From positions 1 to 43,367 of the forward strand of contig MPUH01000607.1 in NCBI GenBank assembly GCA_001970955.1: DNA of 43,367 nt, given 5' to 3'. The position numbers and the translations under genes are program-made. Source of the DNA: Stentor coeruleus. Lineage: Eukaryota; Ciliophora; Heterotrichea; Heterotrichida; Stentoridae. The notes beneath the pieces are model-generated. The model was not told where the DNA came from. It worked only from the letters and a program-made list of their open reading frames with translations, and made no database searches. Positions 19,121 through 29,415 of the stretch are shown in pieces (within the stretch, counting starts at the first letter, position 1; each line of letters begins with the position of its first letter).

Positions 19121-20716
19121 ATGTCATCAAACAAAAAAGTTCAACTAATCAGAGCAGAAGGGAACTGGAGCCAAAAACAGCTTAGCATTTATATCTCTGC
19201 CAACAACAAACTATTACAAGTGCTTAATCTACTAAACCTAGTTCAAGAAAAAAGAGAAATTGATGTACCAGTATCTTCAACACTAGAAATTAGAATAAAA
19301 GATTCTCCACGTTCTGAGCTTTTTGGTGTAAACATCCCAGTCTCACTATTAAAAAATGTTCATCATTGGGTACCTCTATTTCCAGCATCAAAAATAGAAA
19401 CTTTAAAAGAACTTCCTGAAGAAATCTCATCATATCCCAGACTACTTTTCAGAAGTTTTTCAGAAGATGCTAGACCTGGTCCAGAAGAAATGAATGAAAG
19501 TTATTATGAAGCTCATGCTGATCCTTTTGAAAGTTTTGCATCTGAATTCGCTTTAGCAGCACTTATTGAAAGTCCAGGAATTGACTTTGAAGAAATCGTA
19601 GGAAGAAATGATTTTAAAGCTAAATACGCTAAACAATCTGCTATATTGAAAATACTTAGTAAACAGCTTGAAACATCAAATGATAAAACAGCTCAATTGT
19701 ATAAAAAAATTGAAAGTTTAGAGAATAAAGTAGTAAAACTCACAGAACAATTGAATCAAAATGTTAAAGCTGGTGGAGATAGAGAGAATTATCTTCTTGA
19801 TATGCTGCAAAATAAAGACTTAGAAATACAGCAGAGTCTTAGTAAAAATATGGCATTGAATGGAAAGATTAGAGCCTTGGAAAATGAAAAAGAGCATCAA
19901 GCTGATAAAATTCGCACATTTGAATTAGAAATAGATAGGCTGAAAGAATTAGAAAAGGAATTAGAAACTAGTAACAACAAACTTCATAAGTCTGAGCTTA
20001 TTCAAGATCAGCTAAATAAAACACTTTTAAAGCTTAGTAGGAACATATCAGATATTGAAGATGAAAGTTATCCTCAATATCAACTTTCTATAAAAGATCA
20101 AGAAATACAAATGCTAAAAAACATAACTGAAGAAGTTAAAAAAAGTGCGGATATGCAGATAAAATCTTTAACCGTAGAAGTTGAAGATCTTTCACGTTTA
20201 CTTATAACATCACAAGAACAAGAAAGATACTTAGCTTCAAAACTTCTCTCGATTGATACTGAGAAAATAGCAGTTGAAGGAAAAAACTATCTAGCTCATG
20301 TTGATCAATTATTTGCTGAGTCTATGAAAAAAATGGGTCTTAGTACTGATTACAACAAATTAAAAGATTTCACATATCACGTTAAAGGTAAGGCTGTAAG
20401 TGTAGCTTTATGTAGAGGAGGACTTTTTGCTAGAGTTGGTTCTAGTTTATTGAATCTTGAAACTTATATTGAAGATAATTGTGAAAGGAGTGTTAGTGTA
20501 TCTAGAACTTCTCGACCTGATACAAGTTTATCAATTAGAACAGATAGAAGTAGTGAGAATTTAACTGAAAGATCACATATTTCGAAAGTTTCTTCTCAAA
20601 GAACTTTTTTGAAATCCACTCAGAGCAGTGTAAATAAAATTAAACCAGTTCCTACATGTTCACCTTTACGCGATCGGAACAGGGTACGCAGTTTGGATAA
20701 AAAACCTTTTAGATAA
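19121..20716 (+). CDS. C2-like N-terminal domain plus coiled coil, 531 aa
   Basis: The first 115 residues look like a beta-rich domain (alternating hydrophobic strands, LEIRIKDSPRSELFGVNIPVSLL) reminiscent of C2 domains found at the N-terminus of ciliary or centrosomal coiled-coil proteins. Coiled coil runs from about 165 to 385. The last 80 residues are basic and Ser/Arg-rich with many SR, RS and TSR motifs, probably disordered and phosphorylated. No membrane segment or catalytic motif. A cytoskeletal or basal-body scaffold is the likeliest role, by architecture only. Start supported by clean coding from the first ATG. Confidence 0.8.
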   Translation: MSSNKKVQLIRAEGNWSQKQLSIYISANNKLLQVLNLLNLVQEKREIDVPVSSTLEIRIKDSPRSELFGVNIPVSLLKNVHHWVPLFPASKIETLKELPEEISSYPRLLFRSFSEDARPGPEEMNESYYEAHADPFESFASEFALAALIESPGIDFEEIVGRNDFKAKYAKQSAILKILSKQLETSNDKTAQLYKKIESLENKVVKLTEQLNQNVKAGGDRENYLLDMLQNKDLEIQQSLSKNMALNGKIRALENEKEHQADKIRTFELEIDRLKELEKELETSNNKLHKSELIQDQLNKTLLKLSRNISDIEDESYPQYQLSIKDQEIQMLKNITEEVKKSADMQIKSLTVEVEDLSRLLITSQEQERYLASKLLSIDTEKIAVEGKNYLAHVDQLFAESMKKMGLSTDYNKLKDFTYHVKGKAVSVALCRGGLFARVGSSLLNLETYIEDNCERSVSVSRTSRPDTSLSIRTDRSSENLTERSHISKVSSQRTFLKSTQSSVNKIKPVPTCSPLRDRNRVRSLDKKPFR

Positions 20717-20850
20717 TAATTTTAATCATATATTATACAATATAGTTTTTGGTTATTATTAGACTAGAAAATATAGACTTTTGTTAGGCAATCTAATAGA
20801 CTTTTAAGTTTTAAAATTAGTATCCTAAATTACTTTAGTTCATTCTGATA

Positions 20851-22256
20851 TTAAAAACTTATTTCACGTACCTTTTCTATAGTTTTCAGCTGAAGATTAA
20901 ACCTGTAAATAAAATCATCAACTAGCACAAAATAATAATAAATCCCTTTCTTAACAGGGAAACCTAAAATACGTTGATTTGGGAAATTTATACCTGATTT
21001 CACTAAACGGTATTCAGTGAAATCAGTATTAATATTCTCATAAATTTTCCCTTCTTCTATGACAAAAACTTTAAAAAATTCCCTTAATAATACCTTATCT
21101 TTCCCATTAGAAAAGTTCCCAAAAGCAGAATATGTGTTTGAGTTTATGTTGTATTTAAGTACATAACTAAGATTTCGTCCAACCAAAAAAATATATGAAA
21201 CCATTCCAGTGCACATATTGTACTTTGAGTTTACAGGCAGTGAAGAAATAGGTCGCCAAATATCAGTGAGAATTTCATATTTTTCACAACTTGTATCTTC
21301 AAAACAATATATAGTTTTATTGAGTAAACATGCTGGACCTACATGATCCCTTGGTTGTAAAGAAGAACTTTTTTTTACACCTGTCTGCTTTTCAATATCG
21401 ATAATATATGTATTCTTTTGAAGGTTGTAAAAAAGTTCAGTTTTTGAAATCATGATAGTACCACCATAGTACCTGAGATTATCAGGTATATCAATTATAA
21501 ATTTTTTATCTTTAATATTTAATGGATCAATGCATCTAATGATTTTTGAGGTATATCAATTATAAATTTTTTATCTTTAATATTTAATGGATCAATGCAT
21601 CTAATGATTTTTGATCCATTTTCAGGGTAGAAAATTATCTCTGATGTTTCACTATCATAATAGTCATTAGCAAGATCATTAAAAGTTGGCATACCAAGGT
21701 ACTTTGACATTATATCAAGTTTTTCTTCATGTCCTCTTGAATAACTATCAATTTTATCATGAAGTTTATTTATAGTTTTTTCGAAATCTAATTTTTCTAG
21801 CATATCATCTTCAGCCTGCTGGAGTTCATTAAAATAATTGATTTCTTTACTAAGAATCTTAAAAATTAACTGATCTATTTGACTAGGTTCTTTAAATTTT
21901 ACAATCTTTTCATTTTTTTCAATGAACTCAATTGCTTCAGTGAATAATACCTGTTTTTGTCTAATATAATCAAGATCTTTTACCATAAGGCTAGTAATTC
22001 TACTTATGTTCAAATTAGCTGTTTCAATGATTTTGTTTTTAGTTAGTTTGAGTTTTTCTATACCTTGAGAACAAAGTACTAATAGTATGGCTTTTTGATC
22101 ATATGAAAGTGCTACAAAGTTTGGCATGATTTCATGGGCGCATTGGTTTAGGCCATGAACTTTTAGGTGAATTTCACATAATCTCGTTTCTCTTCCTTGG
22201 CATTTACAGATGTAGCATGGAGGTTCATTACAATACTCGTATTCACAAGTATCCAT
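20851..22256 (-). CDS. B-box-like zinc / kelch-like protein, broken by a 65-bp duplication
   Basis: Two frames, 21519-22256 and 20851-21453, belong to one gene. They are in different frames only because 65 bp are present twice (21484-21548 and 21549-21613). With one copy removed the gene reads through as 446 aa, with ...FIIDIP running straight into DNLRYYGGTIMI. The N-terminus has a compact Cys/His cluster (Cys4, 9, 14, 17, 19, 27, His30, 34, Cys39, His41), a B-box-like zinc fold. A helical region follows to about 200. The C-terminal 250 residues are beta-rich with kelch-like blades (YYGGTI, WRPISSLP), lacking strong GG motifs in each blade. This architecture suits a scaffold or ubiquitin-ligase substrate adaptor; function is unproven. 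Confidence 0.75.
21484..21613. repeat. 65-bp perfect tandem duplication inside a gene
   Basis: 21484-21548 and 21549-21613 are identical with no N between. 65 is not a multiple of three, so it causes a frameshift in the kelch-like gene. It resembles the gap-flanking duplicates elsewhere, so a closed, unmerged overlap is likely, but a real mutation cannot be excluded. Confidence 0.9.
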
Positions 22257-23452
22257 TATTTTATAAGTTTATATAGGAATAAATCAGATAGGATTTAAGG
22301 GTTTTTTATTATAGAATTGATTGAATTATGGTAAAATTATGAGTTGGTTTAATTAATTTTATGTTATGAGGTTTTTTGAAATGTAGGATATATAGTTTAT
22401 ACAAGTAAAATATTAATAATTGGGGTATTATACTAAACTGTATGTATAGGGATTATGCTTATGATAAGCAAGGGTATATAAGTGAGCAATATTAATTTTC
22501 CTTAGTAGTTTAAACTTGTAATACAAATTATATGGATGAATTTTATGATTTTTAAATCATTTAGACTTTAAAAAGAGTTAATAATTTTTATTATTATAAA
22601 GGAATATGCAACTTGGATTATTATTTTAGCATAATCGTCGTTCAATTGCTGTGCCTTAAGTTTTTGGGCTCTTTTATATACTAATTGACACTAAAACTCT
22701 AAAGTTTTATTATCTCTCTATTTCCTTAAGTCTTAACTTTATAAAAAATTACACGATTTCTTCTATTCTACTACTTTGAGAATAACTCAAACAATGCTTA
22801 AATGAAAATCTAAATTATAATCTTAAACTCCTATATTTATTCCATATTTCCATTATTCTTTACAGATTTTTTCATACTTACATTAAAACATGTTGACTAT
22901 TCCCAGTTAGGAAAATATTTAAAATATTTTACAGTTCTTTTCTCTTCCACCATCTCCTCTAAATCCAAAAAAAAAAAATTTTTAAATAACCCATAAGGTC
23001 GCCAACATCAAAATCACCCTTTCTTCAAAAAATTACCATCAAGCACATCAAAGCATACAAATCCTCATCTACACCAAAACCCACACATAAACTCTTAAAA
23101 AACCTTATCATTTTCCAATCATCAACACCNCACATCAAAGCATACAAATCCTCATCTACACCAAAACCCACACATAAACTCTTAAAAAACCTTATCATTT
23201 TCCAATCATCAACACCTAAAGCCTCATCTCCACCTTCATCTTTCATCTTCCCATTCAACCTCTAAAATCCTCAACAAATTTCCCTTCAAAAATTTTTCAA
23301 CAACTAAAACCCTAAAACCATCAAAAATCAAATCATAATCCTTAATACCTATCATCCCATATCTTTCCTCAAAACACCTCTCTCATATAAAAATGTTCAT
23401 CATCCACCTCAAAAATTTCTATCAAAAACCGTAGACTTAGACTCTTAATTAC
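22257..23452. other. Intergenic, with gap duplicate
   Basis: About 1.2 kb without a convincing gene. The plus strand is G-rich to about 22640 and strongly C-rich from about 22680 to 23440. A 77-codon minus-strand frame at 23025-23258 is an artefact in length: it contains the gap and a duplicated 86-bp segment, leaving only 48 codons when collapsed. Confidence 0.6.
23044..23216. repeat. 86-bp direct duplicate around N at 23130
   Basis: 23044-23129 equals 23131-23216. Confidence 0.85.
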
Positions 23453-23869
23453 TTAATCTAAAAACTGAATAGTATTTATCACTTGTAAAAGTAGGTCATG
23501 AGGTTTTTTCAAATGTTTTGAAAGATGAAACGATGAAGAATATTCTTTTCCACAGCCAAGCCAAGGACATCGATACTTTAATTTTTCATGAAGGATTTTA
23601 TGATGATATGATCTTGCACTATAAGAAGCAAAGGCTTTATTACAGCCCATTTCACAAATATAAGGCTTAGCTAATGAATGCTTTGAGTTAGTATGTCGTG
23701 TGAATTGCTCACGAGTAGCAAAAGCTTTGGAGCAATGACATACAAATGGCCTGTGACCTTCGTGGACAACTTTGATATGCCTCTCTAAGGAGTAGATATG
23801 CTTGATTATTTGGTTGCAAATGTGGCATTTTAGACCTTCTGTTTGGTCTTCTAATTTTATGGTTTTCAT
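23453..23869 (-). CDS. Four-finger C2H2 zinc-finger protein, 138 aa
   Basis: Nearly the whole protein is C2H2 fingers. Finger 1 (CHICNQ... H-x4-H), finger 2 with only one residue between its cysteines (FVCHCSKAF), finger 3 (C-x3-C, ICEMGCNKAF), and finger 4 (C-x4-C, RCPWLGCGKEY, ending HLKKPH). Linkers resemble the TGEKP type only loosely. Likely a nuclear DNA- or RNA-binding factor of TFIIIA type. It differs in finger number and spacing from the two three-finger proteins at 11997 and 36652, so it is not a close copy. The start ATG follows a TTAATATG context. Stop TAA. Confidence 0.85.
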   Translation of the reverse strand: MKTIKLEDQTEGLKCHICNQIIKHIYSLERHIKVVHEGHRPFVCHCSKAFATREQFTRHTNSKHSLAKPYICEMGCNKAFASYSARSYHHKILHEKLKYRCPWLGCGKEYSSSFHLSKHLKKPHDLLLQVINTIQFLD

Positions 23870-24589
23870 ATTAACAATTATGGAGCCTGGGATTAACCCA
23901 TTTTGGATGAAATTTTTAAGTCTTTTTGAGGATACTATAAAAAAAAAGTTGTTTGGTTAAGAAAGGCATGAGATTTTTAAAGGGTTTTGTGTTGGAAAGG
24001 ATGGGATTTGGTTGGATGATTTGATGTTGGGAGTAGGGTTGAAGGATTATAAGGGTTTTGACTATGGAAGAATTTTGGTATTTTGAGTTTATGGAGATAA
24101 TGGATTTTAGAAATTTTTAAGAAGATTAGGAGGATAAGTGAAATTTTGGAGATTTTTTAAGATTTTTGTTGAGTTTTGTGTTAGATTAAAAATATTATAA
24201 GAGTAAACTATGTTTTCTAATATTCTGATTAAACTTTGTCATCATTGATGGAAATTCGGCTATAAAATCAGAGTTTTTCTGTAATTTAAATTATAATCAG
24301 CACATCGATTAAAATTATAAGCATGCTTAGATATCCTAAATCTACCAACTACTAACTCCTATACAATCAAACATCAAAATTTTAATAAAAATCAAAACTT
24401 AAGCACTTATAAAACTAATCATCACCCTCCTATTCATAAAAAATCATCATACCTAAACTCTAAATCTCATTATAATCTGATTCCCCAAATCCAAATCCTC
24501 AACATAAAAATTCTTTCATCCCCTACCAAACCTCTAAATCCTATAAATATTTCAACTTTTCCTCTCATACAATAAAATTCATATTTTTT
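23870..24589. other. Intergenic with a sharp G-to-C strand switch
   Basis: No gene seen. 24001-24060 has 24 G and no C on the plus strand; 24421-24480 has 16 C and 1 G. The switch lies near 24200-24300. Clearest example of the intergenic skew described in the findings. Confidence 0.7.
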
Positions 24590-27493
24590 CTAACTAAGAA
24601 TATACTTAATCACTGGAGTCAAAACATCAATTCCTGTACTATTCTCTTCACATGAAACTTCAATCCTCAAAGATTTCCCTCCTCGTTCTCTACATTCACT
24701 AAAAAGTTCTTCAAAAGTTTTTTGCATATTTTCATTCCCTTCAGAAAACCCATTAAACAAGCATTTTTTAGCTACAGAAATCAGATTGACTTTAAGATTG
24801 TGCTGATTAGCAAAAAAATCAATTAGCCCATTTAATGTTAAAGGCCCATTTATTGTCATTTTATCCCAGACTGTAAAACCTTCTGGTATAGCTTTGACTG
24901 GAGCTTCAAGTTCAGGATGATAATCAACTGAGAAATTTTGTTTTGGTTTAGCAGGTTCATATGTGACAAAATTGTTACTCCCAAGGTTTAAATTGATGTT
25001 TTTGTTGTTATGGCCAAATAGTCTGTAAAGTTCTATGCAGATACAAGATGCGACTATGCTGCAGGTGCTGGAAAGACATCCATTTATATTCCCTGCTATG
25101 ATTTCTGTGGTGAATCTATCGATTTCTAGTATTTTATAGCATCTGGCCCTTATAGTAGATAAACTATGCACGAAAAGACTATGGATATTGTTGTCAGCAT
25201 CAAAATAAGCTGGAAATACTTGGGATAGAAAATGCTGGTCTTTCCATGCTGACAATATAGCCTGTAAATCAGCTACAGTATGTGTCCTAAGCTGTGAATG
25301 ACCTTCTTTCATATCTTTCGCTGGTATTTTCCCTACCGCAATCCCTAAAACCGCAGCAAGCAAACAAGCAAAACTCTCCACAAACTGTACATGAATATCA
25401 TCAGTATTTTCAAATGGTGTCGAAATAGGCAGTTTCTTAAACCCAGTCCAAAAAGTTTTCCCATCATTATCCTTACAATCCTGTGGATAATTCTGTAAAA
25501 GCTTAGATATCGTCTCATGAAAAAATTCTGTGAATTTTTCTCTACTATATTTCAAACATTCTTCATAAGAATTATGTTGTAGTATTTCCAAATACGTATA
25601 CAAAATATGCATTTTCGAATACTTTTCGCTTTCAGGAATCAAAGCTAAATGCCCAGTTGGGTCTTCTAAAAATGTTCTAAGTTCTAAAATCGATTCATTA
25701 AAATAAACTTTAAATTTGATTTTCGCATATTCAATACAATGTTCAATATTATAAGGAAAGTTCATAATAATATCTTGGCTTGTAGGTTTTTCAGGATTAG
25801 CAACAGCTTCACAATATGATTGTGAAACAAAAGGTTTATACACATTACAAAGTCCAAAAGTTCCACTAAAACTTCCTTCAATCATAGGTTTTTCATGCCA
25901 TACACAAAGTTTATCAATAGCTTCTCTACTATTATGATTATCAACAGCACTTATAACCCAATGAATTCCTTCCCATTCATTATCACTAATATCAATAGAA
26001 GCAATATCTTCATTTTCACATCTAATTCTTAAACTATCATCTTTAGCTATTAATCTTTCACATGCGACCATAGCTTTTTGTTGCCCAATAGTTTCTGATG
26101 AATATAATAAATGACAATCTGATTGTTTAACTTTACCTTTATCAGCAACTATAAAATTTTTTACCCCAGATTGGACGCAAAGTTTTAAAACTTCACTACC
26201 AAGAGCTCCAACACCTACAATAATTCCTTTTGAGTTTGCTAAATGAGAATTCATTTCAGTTATAATGTTTTTTTTACCTTCAGGGACTAGGTCAAGCCAA
26301 TCATGATTCATCCATTGTGTTAATGGTGTATATTTACCTGTAAATTTTATAACTTCTGAACATAAAAGTGCACCCCAATATGATGAAAAAGCAGCTAATT
26401 GCCAACGAGCATTATGACTGATTTTATATAGTAGAGCTTTATCGATTTCTTCAACAAAAAGATGGTTACTTTCTTTAGATGAATTGTTTATAGACTGGGC
26501 TATGAGAAGGACTTGGGATGCATCGTGGTCATTATTCAACCCTGGGAGCTCGTTGTGAAGTTTTACATACTCAGAAATTGCCCTGGTTATTATGTGAAGA
26601 TGCTCTGCACGATGAATATCTTCAGCTACAAGAGCAGGTTTGGTTATGCTGACTTCTAAAGATTTGAATCTGATTTTGTCTGGGATTTTGAAATGCTCAG
26701 CAACACCTTCTTTAAGATAAAATGAATACCCTGTTGTATCTTCAATAGAAAAAGAGTTATTACTAACAACTCGAACTGGTCTAGGTGGAGTGTTATTTAT
26801 TTCTTCCATTCCTTGTACTTCTTTAAAAATCACATAGTTGCCATCTTGTAAATAATGCCTATCATAAACCGTAACAATCCCAGGGTTTTCTTTAGTAATA
26901 TTGCTTATATAATAACTACGGTTTTCTTCTCCAGTTTTATCATAAGTGATAAACTCAGGGCCGAAATCTACAAACATATACCCAAAAGCTCCCCAATTTT
27001 CACAACAAACAAAGCCAATTGGAGGATTTTTAGTCCTACAGAAGTGATTTAAGTGGACTAAACTAGCCAAATTGCTTTCTGTGAAAACGACTAAAGAAAA
27101 TTGGCTTATAAAGTTTTCATCAAGTCGACCTTCTTTAGAAAACACTTTTACTTGAGGATTTAAAGCTTGAAGTGCTCCAAGATAGGCTTGGGAACGAGTT
27201 TTTTGTCCTGATTCTTGCTTTGAGGCTGGGGTTTTAGCTTTTTCAACTATTTGGGTTTTAGGGATATCGTTTGGGGTACTAAGGAAGAAGTTTGAATATA
27301 GTTCTTCGAATGATAAAAAAGTATCGTCATGGATTGTAACTTCACCTATTCCACATAGAATTAAGTTTTTAGCACATTCTATTCCTGGACCTCTGAGACC
27401 TGAGACTAGTACATGGAGGTTTTTGATTTTGTGGAAACTTTCTGGACCTAATGCTGCTGTTTGTCGGGAATAAAACCTTGATATTTCCGCCAT
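24590..27493 (-). CDS. Ubiquitin-activating-enzyme (UBA1)-like protein lacking the catalytic Cys
   Basis: A 967-aa protein with full UBA1 architecture: an inactive adenylation half (YSRQTAALG and VSGLRGPGIECAKNLIL near 8-46), an active-type adenylation half (GVGALGSE at 427-434), a catalytic-Cys half domain and a C-terminal ubiquitin-fold domain (from about 873). Canonical E1 enzymes activate ubiquitin with ATP and carry it on a Cys. Aligning the NFP landmark (578-580) without gaps puts Asp574 where UBA1 has its catalytic Cys. The nucleotide site is degenerate too: the SNLNRQFLF motif is replaced by S-D-C-H-L-L-Y (458-464), losing the ATP-contacting Arg, and the usual D-x-D is D-K-G. The NRYDGQ-type segment before the second adenylation fold is missing. 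Probably a pseudoenzyme; an unusual, rewired E1 using another Cys (for example Cys561) is the alternative. The frame is clean, so this is not a decaying pseudogene. Confidence 0.88.
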   Translation of the reverse strand: MAEISRFYSRQTAALGPESFHKIKNLHVLVSGLRGPGIECAKNLILCGIGEVTIHDDTFLSFEELYSNFFLSTPNDIPKTQIVEKAKTPASKQESGQKTRSQAYLGALQALNPQVKVFSKEGRLDENFISQFSLVVFTESNLASLVHLNHFCRTKNPPIGFVCCENWGAFGYMFVDFGPEFITYDKTGEENRSYYISNITKENPGIVTVYDRHYLQDGNYVIFKEVQGMEEINNTPPRPVRVVSNNSFSIEDTTGYSFYLKEGVAEHFKIPDKIRFKSLEVSITKPALVAEDIHRAEHLHIITRAISEYVKLHNELPGLNNDHDASQVLLIAQSINNSSKESNHLFVEEIDKALLYKISHNARWQLAAFSSYWGALLCSEVIKFTGKYTPLTQWMNHDWLDLVPEGKKNIITEMNSHLANSKGIIVGVGALGSEVLKLCVQSGVKNFIVADKGKVKQSDCHLLYSSETIGQQKAMVACERLIAKDDSLRIRCENEDIASIDISDNEWEGIHWVISAVDNHNSREAIDKLCVWHEKPMIEGSFSGTFGLCNVYKPFVSQSYCEAVANPEKPTSQDIIMNFPYNIEHCIEYAKIKFKVYFNESILELRTFLEDPTGHLALIPESEKYSKMHILYTYLEILQHNSYEECLKYSREKFTEFFHETISKLLQNYPQDCKDNDGKTFWTGFKKLPISTPFENTDDIHVQFVESFACLLAAVLGIAVGKIPAKDMKEGHSQLRTHTVADLQAILSAWKDQHFLSQVFPAYFDADNNIHSLFVHSLSTIRARCYKILEIDRFTTEIIAGNINGCLSSTCSIVASCICIELYRLFGHNNKNINLNLGSNNFVTYEPAKPKQNFSVDYHPELEAPVKAIPEGFTVWDKMTINGPLTLNGLIDFFANQHNLKVNLISVAKKCLFNGFSEGNENMQKTFEELFSECRERGGKSLRIEVSCEENSTGIDVLTPVIKYILS

Positions 27494-27829
27494 TATATTA
27501 TTTTTTTGATAAGAGAATTTTTTATAGTTTTAGGATGAGCTTAGGAAAATTGATTTTTGGTTAAAAGATAGGTTTTAAGTAACTAGAATTGGGGGTTTTA
27601 AAGTTGGTGTAAATTATATAGTTTTGAATATTTTAGGATGAAATTTGATAATTGGTAGAAGTTTGTGTAGATTTATATCTTAACTTTTTAATCTTATAAG
27701 TATTACAGCTAATACTAATACCAAGACAGTTAATTATTCATCTAATTTTTTAAAATCAATAAAAACAATAATTATTTTATCTTTTATAGGTTTAAAATAT
27801 ACATTTTTATTATTTATATATATAGATAA
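27494..27829. other. Divergent intergenic region
   Basis: 336 bp between the E1-like gene and the plus-strand gene at 27830. G-rich to about 27680, then AT/C-rich. No gene seen. Confidence 0.6.
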
Positions 27830-28975
27830 ATGGAAAACTTAAAGAAGATATATAAAGATAATGGGTTCACTTTTGCAAATCGATATATGAACAACTTACA
27901 TGAAAAAGTGCTCGACGCTTACTTTCAAGTATTAATACTATCCAAAGGTAGTTATAAATTAAAGAGCTCTCAGCTTTTGTATACCCAGTATTAGAGATTT
28001 AGATTAAATGTAGCGAAGCAAATGCTAAATAGTGAATTGAATACACTAAAAGTTCTAATGGCAAATTTATCTACTACAGCAACAAAAGAACTCTTATTGG
28101 GCTTTATAAATACCGATGAATACAAATCAGATATCGAAAAACTTGCATCTTGTTTTAATGATATGAATTCAATCTCAAAAAATCTAAACATATGTATTGT
28201 ATTTATTCGTGAAAAATACCCAGCTAATACTTTGATCATTGGAGACTATTTATTTAGCAATCCTCTTGTTTTATATATTTACAAGATCAATAAAAAAAAT
28301 TATGATCATCTTTATCATTCAAGTCTTTTAGAATCAAATCTTTTTATCCAAAACTCAGAAAAGTGGCTAATACTCAAGAACCTTATCGAAAATATGCTTA
28401 ATATTAGAATGATAGAAAATTTAAACCGTGATTTTTTATCTAAACTATTAAATCTTTTATACCCTTATAAAGATTTTCATGATAAAATACAAGAAATTGA
28501 TAGTCTTATCAATAAATTAGAAAACTCAGAGAGTATTTATAATGAATCTAGGGTAATAAAAAATGATGTAATAGAAAAACCTTTGGAAAAGTATGAATTT
28601 GATGATAAAAATCAGAAGAAAATTGAAATTCCTAGTGTTCCTATTAGAGAAAGTAAACATTTATTAGCGATACCTGATGAAAATGATAAAAATAAGATTA
28701 AATTATTTAAGATCATAGGCCCAGATGGGAGAAATGTTAGAATTGGACTTAAAAGATGTGAAGATCTACAAAAAATTATAGACAACCCGATGTATAAAAA
28801 AGTATTTGTTAATGATATGCAGTTCCCAATGATGCAGAATGTTTCTAGGCAGCAGAGTTTTAAAGAAATAAATGATACGCCAGTAGTTGAGATAAACGAT
28901 CAGAAACCTTTGAATTTGCCAAAGAATCATAGTTCTAATTCTATTGTCAAGTATGAAGAGATATTTGATGATTAA
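27830..28975 (+). CDS. Hypothetical protein with one 15-nt intron, 376 aa
   Basis: Exon 1 is 27830-27987 and exon 2 is 28003-28975, joined across the intron GTATTAGAGATTTAG. Without splicing the first frame stops at TAG inside the intron; with it the frame runs on as ...LLYTQ-LNVAKQML, and total coding length is 377 codons. The product is largely helical to about residue 235, then has a charged linker and a short beta-like region (IKLFKIIGPDGRNVRIGLKR, about 284-303). No membrane segment or catalytic motif. I do not recognise the family. It is divergent from the E1-like gene. Confidence 0.75.
27988..28002 (+). other. 15-nt intron GTATTAGAGATTTAG
   Basis: Splits a codon after its second base; contains an in-frame TAG that would end translation if unspliced. 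Confidence 0.75.
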
Positions 28976-29415
28976 TAGTTATTCTTAAAAGCATTAAAAA
29001 ATAGATTGATTAGTAATAAAATAGAAATCTTTATTTTATAAATCAATTCATAAGATCTAATAATATTTTTTAAACCCTTTTATATATATAAAATGTGACT
29101 GGATAAACCTATTCAAATATTCGTTTATAAATCTATCAAGAATCTACATTATTTTAATTAAAATCAAAGTCCATTAAGTTTCATTTTACAAATATTATAT
29201 TTTTTGTATTTTTTTACACATACCACACTTAAACCTTAAATCTTATAAACTAATAAATTAACTAGCAAAGAAATTATTATTATTTTAAACTAAAACTCAA
29301 CTTATTAATCGACAACGCACATCATAATTCAACATAAAATCACAAATCTTCCTTACTTGTGTATTTTTCTATATCTATCACTACTTCTAATACAATAATC
29401 TCAACTTTCATATTA
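28976..29415. other. Intergenic between convergent genes
   Basis: 440 bp, C-rich on the plus strand from about 29090 onward. Nothing else recognised. Confidence 0.6.

Noticed and set aside
23025..23258. Minus-strand frame with an apparent 29-residue internal repeat
   Set aside because: The protein repeat is produced by the duplicate around the gap at 23130; collapsed, only 48 codons remain, with no supporting features.
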